NCBI GenBank assembly: GCA_035772735.1
Contig: JASDFA010000019.1
Location: forward strand, 70,408,001-70,472,000
Direction: 5' to 3'
Source of the DNA: Datura wrightii
Lineage: Eukaryota; Streptophyta; Magnoliopsida; Solanales; Solanaceae
Length of the DNA stretch: 64,000 bases
A model generated the notes under the pieces. The model saw nothing but the letters and a program-made list of their open reading frames with translations. It was not told the DNA's origin and did no database searches. Positions within the stretch are counted from its first letter, which is position 1; each line of letters begins with the position of its first letter. The translations under genes and the position numbers were made by a program. Of this stretch, positions 24,679 through 36,216 are shown one piece after another.

Positions 24679-25075
24679 TGACAAGTTATATAACATTTTT
24701 GAGAAGAAGAGTGAGATTACACCACAGGAATACAACAATAAAAAAAATTATGTCGTCTTAAGGTTACAGACGACCTACAAAAATTTCTAAACCGGAGACA
24801 ACATCTTAGTAGCAATTTATGTATTTTTTAAACGTAATTTAAAATTTGTACGTTAATACTCTTTAAATATTACTTAATAAGATAAAACTTAGAATACATT
24901 ATATATAAGTATCTACTCTAAATAAAAAATTATTAATTAACTCAAATATGTGCTATTTATAAATATTTTTTCTCATAAAAAAGAAGAAGAATTTTTATAT
25001 AATTATTAGCATGTTAAATTTTGATAAATTGATAAATATTTTTACGACCGCACGAAGCACGGACAAATTTACTAG
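24679..25075 (+). other. Helitron 3' terminus
   Basis: Resumes the Helitron repeat interrupted at 9190. The last 35 bases hold an imperfect GC hairpin (CCGCAC GAA GCACGG, 25048-25062) and the terminal CTAG (25072-25075), followed by T. This is the usual 3' end layout of Helitrons. Confidence 0.6.
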
Positions 25076-26599
25076 TTTTTCTAATAACTTTGAAGTAATA
25101 TTCAGTTCTTTACTATTGCTAAGTCACCGCAATATTGCACTAATAATGCTGCAAAAGTAAAAGTAATTTTTTTAAGGAAAAAAAAGTTGATACTCTAAAT
25201 CCAGAAAATGGAGGGGTTAGATTCCTTAATTATTTGTTGTTAATATAGTAAAAGAAATAAGAGAGTCCTTTGAGATCTGCAAGATGATGCGAAAGAAATG
25301 AAAAGATTGATGCTAAAATACCATAATATAGTTCAATATTGTTATATAGATGCTTTAGCAAGTATATATGGAGCCATATTGAAAGAAGCTTATATTACAA
25401 ATATGTTCACTGATGCTTAGTCAATGCTAGGAACAGCCAGAAAACCTTATAGAATTGATTAGATATGTTTGCCAACCTTCAAAATTAGACAAAGCAACTA
25501 ATCATTTTATTCTCATATGATCAAACAGGACATTATCACAAAGCCTTAATTTTTTGATATGGAGAATAACTATAGTTAATTTAAGGACGGAACTGAAAAT
25601 TCTATGAAGTTGTGCAATTCTTGTCTAACTTATTCCTGAACAATTACTCTTATGTAATTCTTATTGTGGTTCGAAAAAATTTTCTTATTTATCTATGATG
25701 TACCTTATCATAAAGTCTCCCTTATTTATTTTTGGTTAGGACATAATGCAAATAGGAGGAGTCCTTCCATCTTAGTTTATGGTTTCTAGTGAATTCTTTT
25801 TCACATTCAATCATGTGTGGGCAACCTAAACAATCAAATTATCCCTTCCATTTTGTATAAGATTGAGAGCCGGATTGACTTATTTTAGGTATTTTTAAAT
25901 TAAAATAATTTTTTAAGTATTTTTATAGTGTTTGGATAAAAAAATATTTTTTTTAAGCACTAAATTTTTAAGTCAAAATAAACTAAACGCCATAAGTTTA
26001 ATTCCTAACTTATGACTTATACTTATAAACCATAAGTTATAAGTCCACTCAAACAAGCCTAAGTTTGTCCAATCTTCATTAGGGATTGGGAGGCAAGATT
26101 TAGTCCTCCTTTTGTGTTCATGTAGAGAATTTATCTACGAGCTGGGGATTAACGTCAAACTTTTTGATGATCATATAAGTTTTACTTTATTGTACTAAGC
26201 TATTAAATAATTTTTCATAACCAAAGTTATTCAGCTTTACCTATACATTAAGAAACTCAGCTAAAATACTTTTTGTAACCAAAAAGTTACTCAATTTTTA
26301 CATAAATATCATAGAAAGTCATTGTAGGAAGAAACAAAGCAAACATTATCAAGCAAACATTTTATATGATAGTTAGGTAAAGTTGGATGACTTTTTGGCT
26401 ATAAAATTAATTATTTAATAATTTTAATGATACCTAGACAAAGCTCTGTGATTTTTTGTTAGAGAAAATAGTTTAATTACTTTCTTAGTATATAGACAAA
26501 GTTAAGTCTTTTTGTTACAAAAGATATTTTAGTAACTTTGGCGCGATAAAAAAAGTGGAATGATCATTCATGAAATTAATTTAGAATATTATTTTATCT

Positions 26600-27005
26600 A
26601 AAAGTGCTACTAATTTTCTAAATTATTCATAGACAAGTAAAAGTTATAGCATATCCAACCAAGTTTTTGAGAGGTCAAAAATATTTATTTTTTTCACAAA
26701 GTACTTATTTTTAAAAAGTGAAGTATTTGATCAAATTTTTAAAAAGAAAATTTTGGGAAATAGCAGAAGTTGTTTCTCATAAGCTAAAAAATACTTTTTG
26801 AAAAGAACTATTGAAAAAATATACTTACAAACACTTTTTAAAAGTATAGTCAAATACTAATTGTTGCTTAAAAGTGTTTCTAAATTAATTAATCAAACAC
26901 CAAATTACTTTTCACCAAAAGTATTATTTTTTTAAGCACTTTAAAGAAAAATATATTTTTTTTAAATAAATTAATTTTAAAAGTTTGGCCAAACAAACTA
27001 TTGCT
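26600..27005. mobile_element. MITE-like repeat
   Basis: An AT-rich block with many AAAAGTACTT/AAGTACTTTT-type motifs in both orientations, ending GTTTGGCCAAACAAACT. It resembles short non-autonomous DNA elements common in Solanaceae. Exact ends and TSD could not be fixed. Confidence 0.4.
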
Positions 27006-27179
27006 AGGGACTAAGAAGCTAGGGGCAACTGTAGTTTATAAAAGTTGAATCAACAGTACCATACCAATTTTTAGATTTTAAAAAAAAAATAAAACTAAAG
27101 ATTTAAATATAAATCTATAACCATACCGAATAATCAAAGTAGATTTTTTACTTTATATAATATATCACAAAAAATTCTG

Positions 27180-27262
27180 ATACATACACATACATATATA
27201 CAAATATATACACACATATACACATATACACACACATATATTAATATACATGTAATCTTTTA
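27180..27262. repeat. CA/TA microsatellite
   Basis: Mixed ACAC/ATAT simple repeat (ATACACATACATATATAC and similar), imperfect throughout. Confidence 0.85.
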
Positions 27263-28369
27263 CATGTTAAATTTAATATAATGTGTTAAAAATTTGGTCT
27301 TGGACCTTGGTACTTAGTTCTTGAGGTGAAAATTTAAAACCTATTCTCGCTGCTAGAGCAACTCACGTACTCAATACTAATTTGTTCTTCATAATTATCT
27401 AAACTTAAGTTCCAGCATAGAAGCAAAAGACATACTTAATTTATCGGCGTTAGTTGTAGGCTACTAGATTTTGACGTGAGATATTTACTTTGTATATTCA
27501 ACTATAAATTATTATTTTATAATATTTGAAACTTTTATAGTCAACTACATATAATAAAATATGTTCTTGATAGAATAATGATTCTGTTCCGCCAAAACAG
27601 ACAATCCACGTTATAAAAGAAACTAAAATAAACAAACTTAATTGTTCAACAAAATCAATTATAGATTTCAAGTTACATCCAATATAAATTTTCATACACC
27701 TCTTCATAATAAGAATGGTGCATCATGTGGTTACAATAAACATAATGAATATATTGCTTCTGTTAACTGCGTTGTAGGATATTATTAAAACAAATATTTT
27801 TATTCTATGTTATTATAACTTTTGGGTATTTAATTTTATCAAACTTTATCGGTTGCGACAGCTATTATATGATATTTTAAAATTGAAAATAAATTGAATC
27901 AAAAAAAATCGAGATAATTGAAATAATTTTAATAAAATCTAAAATTTTAATAATATATCATAAAGTAATCAAAAAATTAATATGATATGATTTTTAAAAT
28001 AAATCAACCGACTGAATCATTGACACCCCTGTAAGAAGCGTGAGAGCTAATATATTTTACTAGTTTTAATTATTAAAAGTATCTTTGATCCCAATGCAGT
28101 TTCGAATAACTACCGTTACAAAATTGAAAATCAAAAATCTAATAATCTATCCTTGTATCACATTGTTTGTGACCTTATTTTGTTTAAACATTAAAATGAT
28201 TTTTGTATTTATATTTTAGATAAGATTAGATGAAAAATCAGCTAAGTAATTTGATAGTGTATATGGAGTATATGTTTTGTTGATAATGAGAGTGTGAAAA
28301 TAGTTCCTACCAAGGATAAATTCAAAGACATTATTTTTTTTTTCTACGAGCACTCATAGTGTTCCTGAA

Positions 28370-30335
28370 CTAGATGACATTTTAGGTAAATTCTATCAAT
28401 ATTATTGGGTAATCATCAAGGATGATCTGTTGCTTATAATTACTAAATTCTTTTCGGGAGTCTCTTTCTTAACCTTTCACTCACATATGTTTTATTATGA
28501 TCTTCAAAGTAGCTTTTCTCAATAATTCACTGATCTAAGACCTATAAACCTGAATAATTTAGAATCAAAGACTTTTCGCCCTCATGCATAAAATTATTTC
28601 TCCATATTAAGCTAGCTTCATCATAGACATACCAATTATTGATAATAGCATGTTTATTCAAGAGCGCGCTTGTCCATAATATTAACCAGTCTTTTCAGTT
28701 GGCAAATATAATTATTAAATTGGATATGGCTAAAACCTATGACAGAATCGACTGAAATTTCTTATATCTTAGGATGGAAAAGTACTTGGCTTCTCAAATC
28801 TGTGAAACGACAAAATCAGGAGAGTCATCTCTAATGTTTGGTATTCTATCAAAGTCTAAAATAGGGTGACCTTTTTCCCCTTTCTCTCTTTATCATTTGT
28901 GTTGAATTCTTCTCCGGAATGCTTACTAATCTTCTTAGAGAGGACTTTATTCCATATATTGGGAATAAAGAAGGTCTTATTATTATTTACTTCTGTTATG
29001 GTGATGATATCATCTTATTCTCCTCGGGAGACCTAAGACGGGAGACCTAAGATATGTTAATCTCATGATGTCTAAATTTGATATTTGTAAGAAATTTTCT
29101 TGCCAGTTGATTAACAAGAGGAAGTCTAATTTTCTGATTTCCTCTAATTTTCATATTCTTTTCAATCCTGATATTGAAAACATCATTGGTTTCTCTCAAC
29201 CTCTTCTTTTTTTTTAGTATTTTGGATGCCCTATTTATACAGGAAACAAAAAAGATTGTTTATTTCAATAATGTGGTTGTTAAAGTGTCTAACAGGTTGC
29301 AAAGATGGAAAGAAAATCTCCTCTCATATGGTCTCAAAGCTACCTTTGTTAAGTTTGTTCTATACTTCTCTCCTTTTGCAACACATTTCAATAGTTTAGC
29401 CTGCTATGAATGTTCTTGAACATATTGAAAAAATTATGTCAGGGCAGGATTGTAACATAAATAAGCATCACTGGAAGGTCTGGAAGGATCTATACTTCCA
29501 GACTATGAAAGGGGGAATTGGTTTTAGTTCCTTGAAAGATATCTATAATATTTTTTCTGCGAAAGCTTTGTGGAAATTTAGAATCCTCAATAACCTTCTC
29601 AAAACTTTTCTTGAAGCCACGTATTATAATAGAAAACACCCTATGCAAAGAAAGTGGTACTATGGCCACTCCAATATATGAAAAAGGCTCATGAACATCA
29701 AAGAGGATACCATAGATATCACTATTTGAAAGATTGATAAAGGAAATATATGTTTTTAGTGAGATAACTGGTGTGGTAAGTGATCCATTACTAAAATTAC
29801 TTACTTTCATAATGCTCCCAAATATACTATCAAACTGAAAGAATTCGTTGATGAAAAAGACTAAATCATCAACCATCTCAAAGAAGAACTCTCTTACAAC
29901 ATGATCAATGATATTTTAAAGAACTCTCTTACAATATAATCAATGATATTTACAGGTTGATATTCACCATGGCCATAATGACTGGCCTATATGGATTATG
30001 GACACCGAAGATATTATCTCCTGTAAAATTTCTTGGCACAAACTAAGAATCCAGAAATACAGATTATTTACTACCTCTGTGATCTGACAGAAGAAAGTCT
30101 TTTTCAAAATAGCTTTTCTCATGTTGAGTATGATCCAAAATAAGATACTAACATATAAGGCTATAAAAAGAAAGTTTAAAAATTATTTATACCTTTCATT
30201 TGCAATTGTTGTAATGTTCACATGTAGGAGTCCACTATGCATTTATTTTGTAAAAGTCATATTGCAAATCAGGTTTCCATTCTTCATCCAAAGATGTGAC
30301 ATCATTGTTAGAGATAGAGACACTAGATAAATTCG
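28370..30335 (+). pseudogene. L1-type LINE: reverse transcriptase and C-terminal region, dead
   Basis: The frame fragments follow the order of plant LINE ORF2. They include VIIKDDLLL (about 28410), LRPINLNN (about 28530), IIKLDMAKTYDRIDWNFL (about 28712-28765, the RT block with its Asp), then SNRLQRWKENLLSYG (about 29290), KHHWKVWKDLYF and KGGIGFSSLKD (about 29465-29540). Further C-terminal fragments continue to about 30330. Many stops and shifts are present, and the YADD-type block near 29000 is degraded. The 5' end (endonuclease) and a clear poly-A tail are not seen. An active copy would nick DNA and reverse-transcribe its own RNA there. Confidence 0.75.
29884..29951 (+). repeat. short tandem duplication in the LINE
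   Basis: A unit of about 34 bases (AAAGAACTCTCTTACAA... ATCAATGATATTT) occurs twice in a row with three or so differences. It lies within the decayed LINE coding region. Confidence 0.8.
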
Positions 30336-30387
30336 TATATCGTGTTGGTTATCCAAGACCACTAACAAGATACTTCTAAAAAACACG

Positions 30388-30795
30388 TAAAAAGAGACCT
30401 CACGTGTTCTTTTTTTTTTTCTGAAAAAGAGACCTCAGCAGTAGGTCTAAAAAACATAAGTTATTTTTAGCTAGAGACCTCATTGGGTCTCCAAAAGGAG
30501 ACCACACAAGGCCTCCAAGTTATTTTTCGATTTTTTATTAAAAAAAACCTCGTGAGGTATCTCTTCTTTTTTTCCTTTTTCTTTTTATAATTACTAAAAA
30601 GAGACCTCATGAGGTATCTAATATCTTTATGCATTTTATGGAAAATAAATTTGAATAAAGGATACTTCATGAAGTCTCTGCAGTGCATTTTCTGAAAAAT
30701 GAAAAATTTGAATAAAGGAAACCTCATGAAGTCTCTTTTATGCATTTTTTTGGAAAATAAAATTATAGATAAGAGATGAGGTGTCTTTTCTATAA
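30388..30795. repeat. array of palindromic GAGACCTCATGAGGT-type motifs
   Basis: About nine copies of a palindrome-related motif occur at irregular spacing of about 20-65 bases: near 30390, 30430, 30475, 30500, 30547, 30602, 30662, 30720 and 30775. The best copy, at about 30603-30620, contains the perfect 12-bp palindrome ACCTCATGAGGT. Others are half-sites or carry substitutions. In CACTA elements such repeats bind the transposase. Confidence 0.6.
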
Positions 30796-31115
30796 AATAA
30801 TTAAAAAGAAAAACTGACAGCATAGTGTTGCTTCTGCAGCTGCAGCTGCCCACCTACTATTTCAATTCAATTCAATAATATGCAATATAATCAGCTAAAT
30901 CAAGCTCAAATAGCTCCCAACAACCAATCAAACTATAACAAATATATATACTAAATATTCTCCAATCACACAACATCTAAATCAACTTTAAAGTAGTTTA
31001 AAATACTTAAGTTATAGGTTAAACAAAATCTCAAAAATATGCAAAACTCTTTATAATTCGTACAAACCATGATCAAATAGTACAAAGTTTAGTTTATCCA
31101 ACACAACATCAAAAT

Positions 31116-31263
31116 TCAATAATGAAGTGTGTTTTCCACATGATCATCCTCATCATCATCCTCGTACTCATTATTGTTGCACTCATCTACTATATCACGA
31201 TATTGACCATATACCTAATGATGAATAGGTCGAGACTAGGGAGGTCGAAGAGGGCGAACTGCT
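31116..31263 (-). pseudogene. acidic C-terminal coding tail, possibly of a CACTA gene
   Basis: The minus strand reads VYGQYRDIVDECNNN then the acidic run YEDDDEDDHVE, and ends in TGA at 31118-31116. An in-frame stop sits directly upstream at about 31213. An acidic end of this kind is common in transposon-encoded proteins, but I cannot assign a family with certainty. The neighbouring CACTA-like repeats are the only supporting context. Confidence 0.3.
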
Positions 31264-31379
31264 TATATATGATGGATGAAGTTTGATAATCATACATGAA
31301 AGCCGATTTAATCCCAATTTTTTTGATTATCGAATCTAAGTAATAATGACAAAGCATAAAGAGCTGTGACAAAATCTAT

Positions 31380-31655
31380 TCACATCACAAAATCAGATAA
31401 AATTAAACTAATGCCTTGTGTTTTTATAGTTTGTGCTAAACAACTGAAAGAAAATCTACATAATTTTTTTTTAAAAAAAACTGACCATAAAATCTTTGGA
31501 CCTCGGGAGGTTGAAGGAGCAGATTTCTCATCGACAGTAGGGGATTTGATTCTTGGACATATGGCTTCATCTAAGGCATCCCAGAAACTTTTACCATCGA
31601 CATCTCTGACCAGCAGATGCAGTCGGAATAGAGGAGGGGCGCCACCACTCCGCAT
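31380..31655 (-). other. unassigned 91-codon open frame
   Basis: Minus-strand frame starting MRSGGAPPLFRLHLLVRDVDGK and containing WDALDEAICPRIKSPTVDEK. It is less AT-rich than its surroundings and has near-gene-like composition for its first 55 residues, then turns into poly-Lys/Phe text from a T-rich run. It could be a first exon of the putative CACTA gene or chance. No domain recognised. Confidence 0.2.
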
Positions 31656-31748
31656 TGGAGGAGCACGGTGCTAGCTTGTAAACCTGGCGGGAGAAGCGTC
31701 GATGAGTTTTTCGGCAGCTAAAGGGAGAGAGGGGAGGATTTGGTGTGA

Positions 31749-31797
31749 GGGTGGGGTGGGGTGGGGTGGGGTAGGGTGGGGTGGAGGGTGAGGGGGG
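31749..31797 (+). repeat. GGGGT-rich minisatellite
   Basis: Repeated GGGGT/GGGT units form at least six runs of three or more G close together, a pattern able to form a G-quadruplex. Confidence 0.8.
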
Positions 31798-31915
31798 TTG
31801 AGCCGCGTCTGCGGGGAGGAAAAAGGTATTGGTGTTTAAAATATTATTTATAAGAATATTATATAATATTTTAATTAATAATTTATTTATCGCAATTAAA
31901 ATTTTAATATAAATA

Positions 31916-32311
31916 AATATACTATAATATAGTATGTTACACCCCGTAAAATGTTAACGGTTAGTAGGCATACACATGGGTTGTGACGAGTAAAGAGAGT
32001 TTGACATGTGTAGGAAAAGCCTCGAAAGCAGGGTCGGGCGAGGCCGGGCTGCGAGGGGCCAGCACTACGCGCCAGCCTGCTGGTGCATTGGGCAGCGTGG
32101 CTTGCCAGGAGGGCCAGTGCCCTAGGAGGCGCGGCACGGCACCCTCCCTGGCGTGTTGGCCAACGCGAGGCACACCCCTGCCACCGCCCTACACTCACAC
32201 ACACACACACACACATATATACACACTCCCTTAGTTCAATTTTAAATCATTTTTAATATACTCCCTCGGCCAGAAAAAAGAAAGAAAGCAATAAAATACT
32301 ATAATATAGTA
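31916..32311 (+). repeat. extra copy of the E LTR start with flanking DNA
   Basis: The first 350 or so bases of the E LTR occur twice in tandem (LTR starts TGTTACAC at 31935 and 32312). Each is preceded by the same host-like bases ATACTATAATATAGTA. The repeat unit is 377 bases and spans the junction between element and flank, so the duplication arose after insertion. A CA repeat lies at 32190-32225. Confidence 0.8.
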
Positions 32312-34566
32312 TGTTACACTCCGTAAAATATTAACGGTTAGTAGGCATATGAGTGGGTTGTGACAAGTAAAGAGAGTTTGACACTTTGTAGGAAAAGCCT
32401 CAGAAGCAGAGTCGGGCGAGGCCGGGCCGCGAGGGGTCAGCACGACGTGCTAGCCTGCCTGTGCTTTGGCAGCGCGGCGGGCTAGGAGGGCTAGCGCCCT
32501 AGAAGGCGCGGCGCGTCACCCTCCCTGGCGCGTTGGCCAGCGCGAGGCACACCCCTGCCACTATCCTACACACGCGCCCACAGACACACACACACATATA
32601 TATATATAGATACTCCCTTAGTTCAATTTTAAATCATTTGTAATATACTCCCACAGCCAAAAAAACGTGAGAACACAATTTTCAATCAATTTTCATCCGA
32701 TTACGGTACCAAACACCGTCCAAACACAAATTAACTTCAGGTAACAAGTCCTAAGCCTACGGGAAGCATTTCTACGGAGTTTTTTTTTAAAATTCGCTCG
32801 ACGTACACGAATCCCGCCGGGTAAAGGTTGTCAGAATTACTCCAAATTGAATCCTAAACGGCCACAGGCATTAGGTAAGCATTTCTCCCTTCTAAACTCT
32901 CGAGAAATTGCGGGTTTTCACTAAATTATTCAGAGTTGAATTATAATTAATATTATTATGAAAGTTATCGTTATTTGTCGAGCTTAGTATTGAAATTATC
33001 CCTATTTTCTTTGTATAAGGACTGCAGTTGGGTGAAACCGCCATTTACAAGTTGAAACTCTCCAGTTAAACGAAAGTCGGCATTCGAGGTATGTAAGCCT
33101 ATCCTTTTCGGTAAGTTTCGTGCGTCAATAAGTTAGTACGACCTTATACCTGTAGTACTCCACAGTAAATCTATTGTGGTCAGCTACTACAAATAGAATT
33201 GAGATGACTATGATGACATAGTAACCCTCGTCAGAGTTAACCCTAGCTAGATTGGTTTTCCTTACGACGGTTGGGTTGTTAGATGTTATTGCTTATAGGG
33301 TTATGCTTCTAGGGGTAGTATGATGCCCAAAAGGACCAGATCGAGGCCGTAAGGACCGTATTGAGTTCCATCCGATTAAGGTCGTGAGGGTTGAATTGAG
33401 TTACACCAGGTAGAGGTCGTGAGGGTCGTATCTAGTTACAGTAGTTACATTATAATCCATAGTCGAGTCAAGGCTCGGGATCCAATTACAGCAGTTACAT
33501 TAGGATCCATAGTCGAGCCAAGTCTCAAGATGCAGTTATAACAGTTACACTATGACCCACAATCGAGCCAAGGCTCAGGGTCCAATTACATAACCTAGAC
33601 GGCTCAGACACAGACATAGGTACAGGCGCCTATCAGGCTCGGATACAGCTTTAGAGAATAATTAATCCTGAGTCACAGTATTCTTACGAACCTTAGTATC
33701 CAGGTAGCAGGAGTGTGCATTGTATGTACTTGTCGGGGCTTATGGGGGCCCAGGCAGGGTATTCTGTGTTGTTTGTACCTTTCAGGCTTATGGGGGCCTG
33801 GTTAGGTTCTTGTTTGTTTATATATACTGTTAGTAAGATATTTCAGATGGTGAGATCCCTAAGGTTAACTTCTTACCCTCCTTCACGATCACTTCAGTTT
33901 TATCAGCTTTCGGTCAGTTATTATTTTACTGTCTTACATATTCGGTACATATTGTACTGACGCCCATCCTTGGGGTGCTGCATTACTTGCTTGCAGGTGC
34001 GGATAGACGCGGTTCAGGGCCTTCTTAGTCATCATCCAGAGACAGCAGTTCAGTTAGCTCTTTTCCTTCGGAGTTGCTAGTTAGAGAAGGTTTGTTCCTT
34101 TGTTGTACAGTTTATGGGTAGGTTGGGGCCCTGTCCCAAATATTATTCCACTCTTAGAGGCTTGTAGGCTACAGATTCTCAATTATTAGCTTTTACAGTT
34201 GGCCGTGTGGAGACCATGCATGTTTTATTTCGCGTGATGGCCGTGTGGGGCCTAGTTTAGTTATTAGTTAGCAGCCCACTCAGCTATAACATAGTTATGG
34301 TTGCCTGTTTTCATTCAGATATAACTAGACAGCATGGTGGTCTTGTCGACCCGCATAGGATCCTTGATATTGCGTTGTTGTTGGTTAGTTGTCTTCTTTA
34401 CAGGTGGTCTTGTCAGCCGGAGGATGTATTTACAACCGAGATATAGCTCATCGTTTTCTTGAGTTGAGTCGCAGGCATGCACCAGAGGTGCATAAGTCTA
34501 GTTAGTCTAGTTTAGATCCCAGTGTGGAACTAGGTGCAGTAATACCTCCCAAGGTGGGGCATGACA
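32312..34566 (+). repeat. Element E 5' LTR
   Basis: 2255 bp from TGTTACACTCCG to GGGGCATGACA. Contains a CpG-dense segment with near-palindromes (GCGCGTTGGCCAGCGCG, about 32527), a TATA-rich run (about 32596-32612) and a mini-exon-like segment (33028-33088: acceptor CTGCAG, donor TCGAG/GTATGT). A region of diverged repeats such as GAGCCAAG.CTC occurs at 33420-33600. Confidence 0.8.
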
Positions 34567-34570
34567 AACA

Positions 34571-34582
34571 TGGTATCAGAGC
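34571..34582 (+). other. Element E primer binding site
   Basis: TGGTATCAGAGC four bases after the LTR end, matching the plant initiator Met tRNA-type PBS. Confidence 0.85.
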
Positions 34583-34779
34583 AGGTCGTATCCCAGGAAG
34601 TCTGCAAGCCGTGTCAAGTAGAGTCTTGTCTATCGATGTGTTGTGCACCATATTCTATAGATAGGAGGCTACGAGGCATAATAGTGTGGTTACCCTTCTT
34701 TCTCTTCTAGTTGTGCTATAGAGTTGTGCAATATAGGGTAATTCTCTAAGCTTATGTTATTCTATTTATGTATAGAGAA

Positions 34780-35674
34780 ATGTCTGACACATGACGTACT
34801 GCGACTGGTCGAGAGTTGGATGTGGCAGCAGGAGAGAGTACTAGTAGGGGGCCCCAGTTAGAGTCAGCCCTATCTAAGGGCGAGAGGGAGGCATCACCTC
34901 GATCTCTCTAGCACTCATCGCCGCACTAGGAGCCCTCTAGGGCAACAGATATACCAGTACCACCCCCATCCATTCCTGTGCCATCGGATTAGGAGCTCAG
35001 GGGTGTATTTTACATGTTGGTTCAAATGATGGCCGCCAGCATTAGCCTCATCCAGTAGTACCAACTGCTATTGAGCCCACTGAGGGGCTCGGGAGTTCGA
35101 GAATCCGCGAGTTTCTTGCTTTGAGTCCCCCGCAGTTTACAGGGACAGATCGTAGAGAGGACCCCCATAATTCTATAAACCAGTTGCAGAGGATATTCAG
35201 GGTTATGCATGCCTCGTCCATAGAATCAGTTGAGTTAACAGTATTTCGATTGCGAGAGGTAGCAGTTTTGTGGTACGAGAGTTGGGAAAGATCCCAAGGT
35301 AGAGATGCACCTCCACCTACGTGGCCTAGCTTCTTTGAGGCTTTCATAGACCACTATTTACCCCGAGAGGTAAGGTAGGCTAGAGTAGAGCAGTTTTTAT
35401 ATCTAAAGCAGGGCAGAATGAGTGTCCGATAATATGCATTGTTATTTGATTCCTTAGCTGGATATGCACCCTCGTTTGTTAACACTATGCCATCCAAGGT
35501 GCACCAGTTTATTATGGGACTTGCACCAAAATATGTGGAATCTTGCATTACGCCCACACTGCGAGAGGATATGGATATCTCACATATTTAGGCCTTTGCT
35601 CAGAACATAGAGGAACTTATACAGTGTCAGTAAGCCATGGATAGGGTAGGTCAGGAGCAGCGTCAGAGGGCAAG
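34780..35674 (+). pseudogene. Element E gag, broken and interrupted
   Basis: ATG at 34780-34782 starts MSDT, and the fifth codon is already a stop. The frame continues with GRELDVAAGEST, then FLALSPPQFTGTDRREDP (about 35112) and the capsid core VLWYESWERSQGRD (about 35268), ending in VGQEQRQRA before element B. About ten in-frame stops are present, many at former CAG/CGA codons. It is homologous along its length to the gag of element C. Confidence 0.85.
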
Positions 35675-36216
35675 TGTAATGCCCCGAAAACTCAAAAATG
35701 AATATCTGAGACTTAAATCAAAAAAATTTGGAAACTGCAAAAATATTGCAGGACGGCCCACCTAATGAGTCGTTAAGTAACTTCACGACTCATTAGGTGA
35801 GCCATGAAAATGAGGCCGGATAATGTAAAGGAGGGGGTAGGGTCCCTAACGAGAGACTTCACGAGTCGTGGTCACTGACCACGACCCATTAGGTCACTTG
35901 TGGTCAGACCTGAGTTGAGAAAATATTGTGTTGTCTAGTGTACTTGACGAATGGGGGCAATGAATCGTGGTACCCAGTAACAACTCGTTATGTCCCCTGT
36001 TACTAGCCCCAGTTAATTTTTAGCCAGTGTACCTGACGGGCGTTACAACGAGTCGTGGTCAGTTACCACGACTCATTAGGTCACCTGTTATGGTCGCCTA
36101 GCAGATTTTCCCAGCGATTTCCTAAGGGTTGTTTAGTGATTTCCTATCCTCCCAAGCTTTAAACTACGTCGTTTTAGCATTAATTTCAGATGTTTTAGTG
36201 GGGGAAACGGGTTCTC
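35675..36216 (+). repeat. Element B 5' LTR, left piece
   Basis: Matches 61587-62118 of the 3' LTR. It ends at GTTCTC, where element C with TSD TTCTC (36212-36216 and 54641-54645) has entered. It carries a series of inverted repeats built from CGACTCATTAGGT-type text. Confidence 0.85.
35759..36074 (+). promoter_or_regulatory. three inverted-repeat modules in the U3 of LTR B
   Basis: Perfect arms: CACCTAATGAGTCGT / ACGACTCATTAGGTG (35759-35773 and 35785-35799); GTCGTGGTCA / TGACCACGAC (35865-35885, 1-base loop); GAGTCGTGGT / ACCACGACTC (36050-36074, 5-base loop). All use the same core in both orientations. They precede the TATA box TATAAATTA (54671-54679, now separated by C). In the 3' LTR the arms are partly decayed. 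Confidence 0.6.

Larger units (their letters stand above)
1439..25075 (+). mobile_element. Helitron-like element hosting later insertions
   Basis: The left end reads A/TCTATATATA, and the right end has a hairpin-like GC stretch (25048-25062) followed by CTAG/T at 25072-25076. TC at the 5' end, CTRR at the 3' end and insertion between A and T are the hallmarks of Helitrons. Removing the solo LTR and the copia element with their duplicated target bases leaves about 4.9 kb. I see no Rep or helicase coding sequence, so it is non-autonomous. The interior is AT-rich and built of diverged repeats. The hairpin has lost two base pairs by changes that look like CG to CA. Confidence 0.6.
25076..28369. 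other. AT-rich stretch without recognisable genes
   Basis: The first bases may continue the outer copia LTR that the Helitron entered. After that I see only decayed AT-rich sequence. One diverged inverted-repeat-like block (about 26190-26545) has CCAAAGTTATTCAGC near its left edge and TTAGTAACTTTGG near its right edge, and could be an old MITE. Confidence 0.5.
30360..31400. mobile_element. CACTA-like transposon end, fragment
   Basis: CACTAACAAGA at 30360-30370 resembles a CACTA terminal sequence. It is followed by an array of palindromic motifs (30388-30795), which fits the subterminal repeats of CACTA elements. An acidic minus-strand coding tail lies beyond. The opposite terminus (a TAGTG end) was not found before the next element at 31935, so this is a truncated copy or the call is wrong. 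Confidence 0.4.

Noticed and set aside
30388..30795. Regular palindromic repeats as a CRISPR array
   Set aside because: Spacing and repeat sequence are irregular, motifs are half-sites, and the DNA is plant nuclear; subterminal transposon repeats explain it better.
31961..32234. Overlapping open frames on both strands in the E LTR duplication
   Set aside because: They arise from CpG-rich, stop-poor LTR text and the CA repeat; no domain and no conservation expected.
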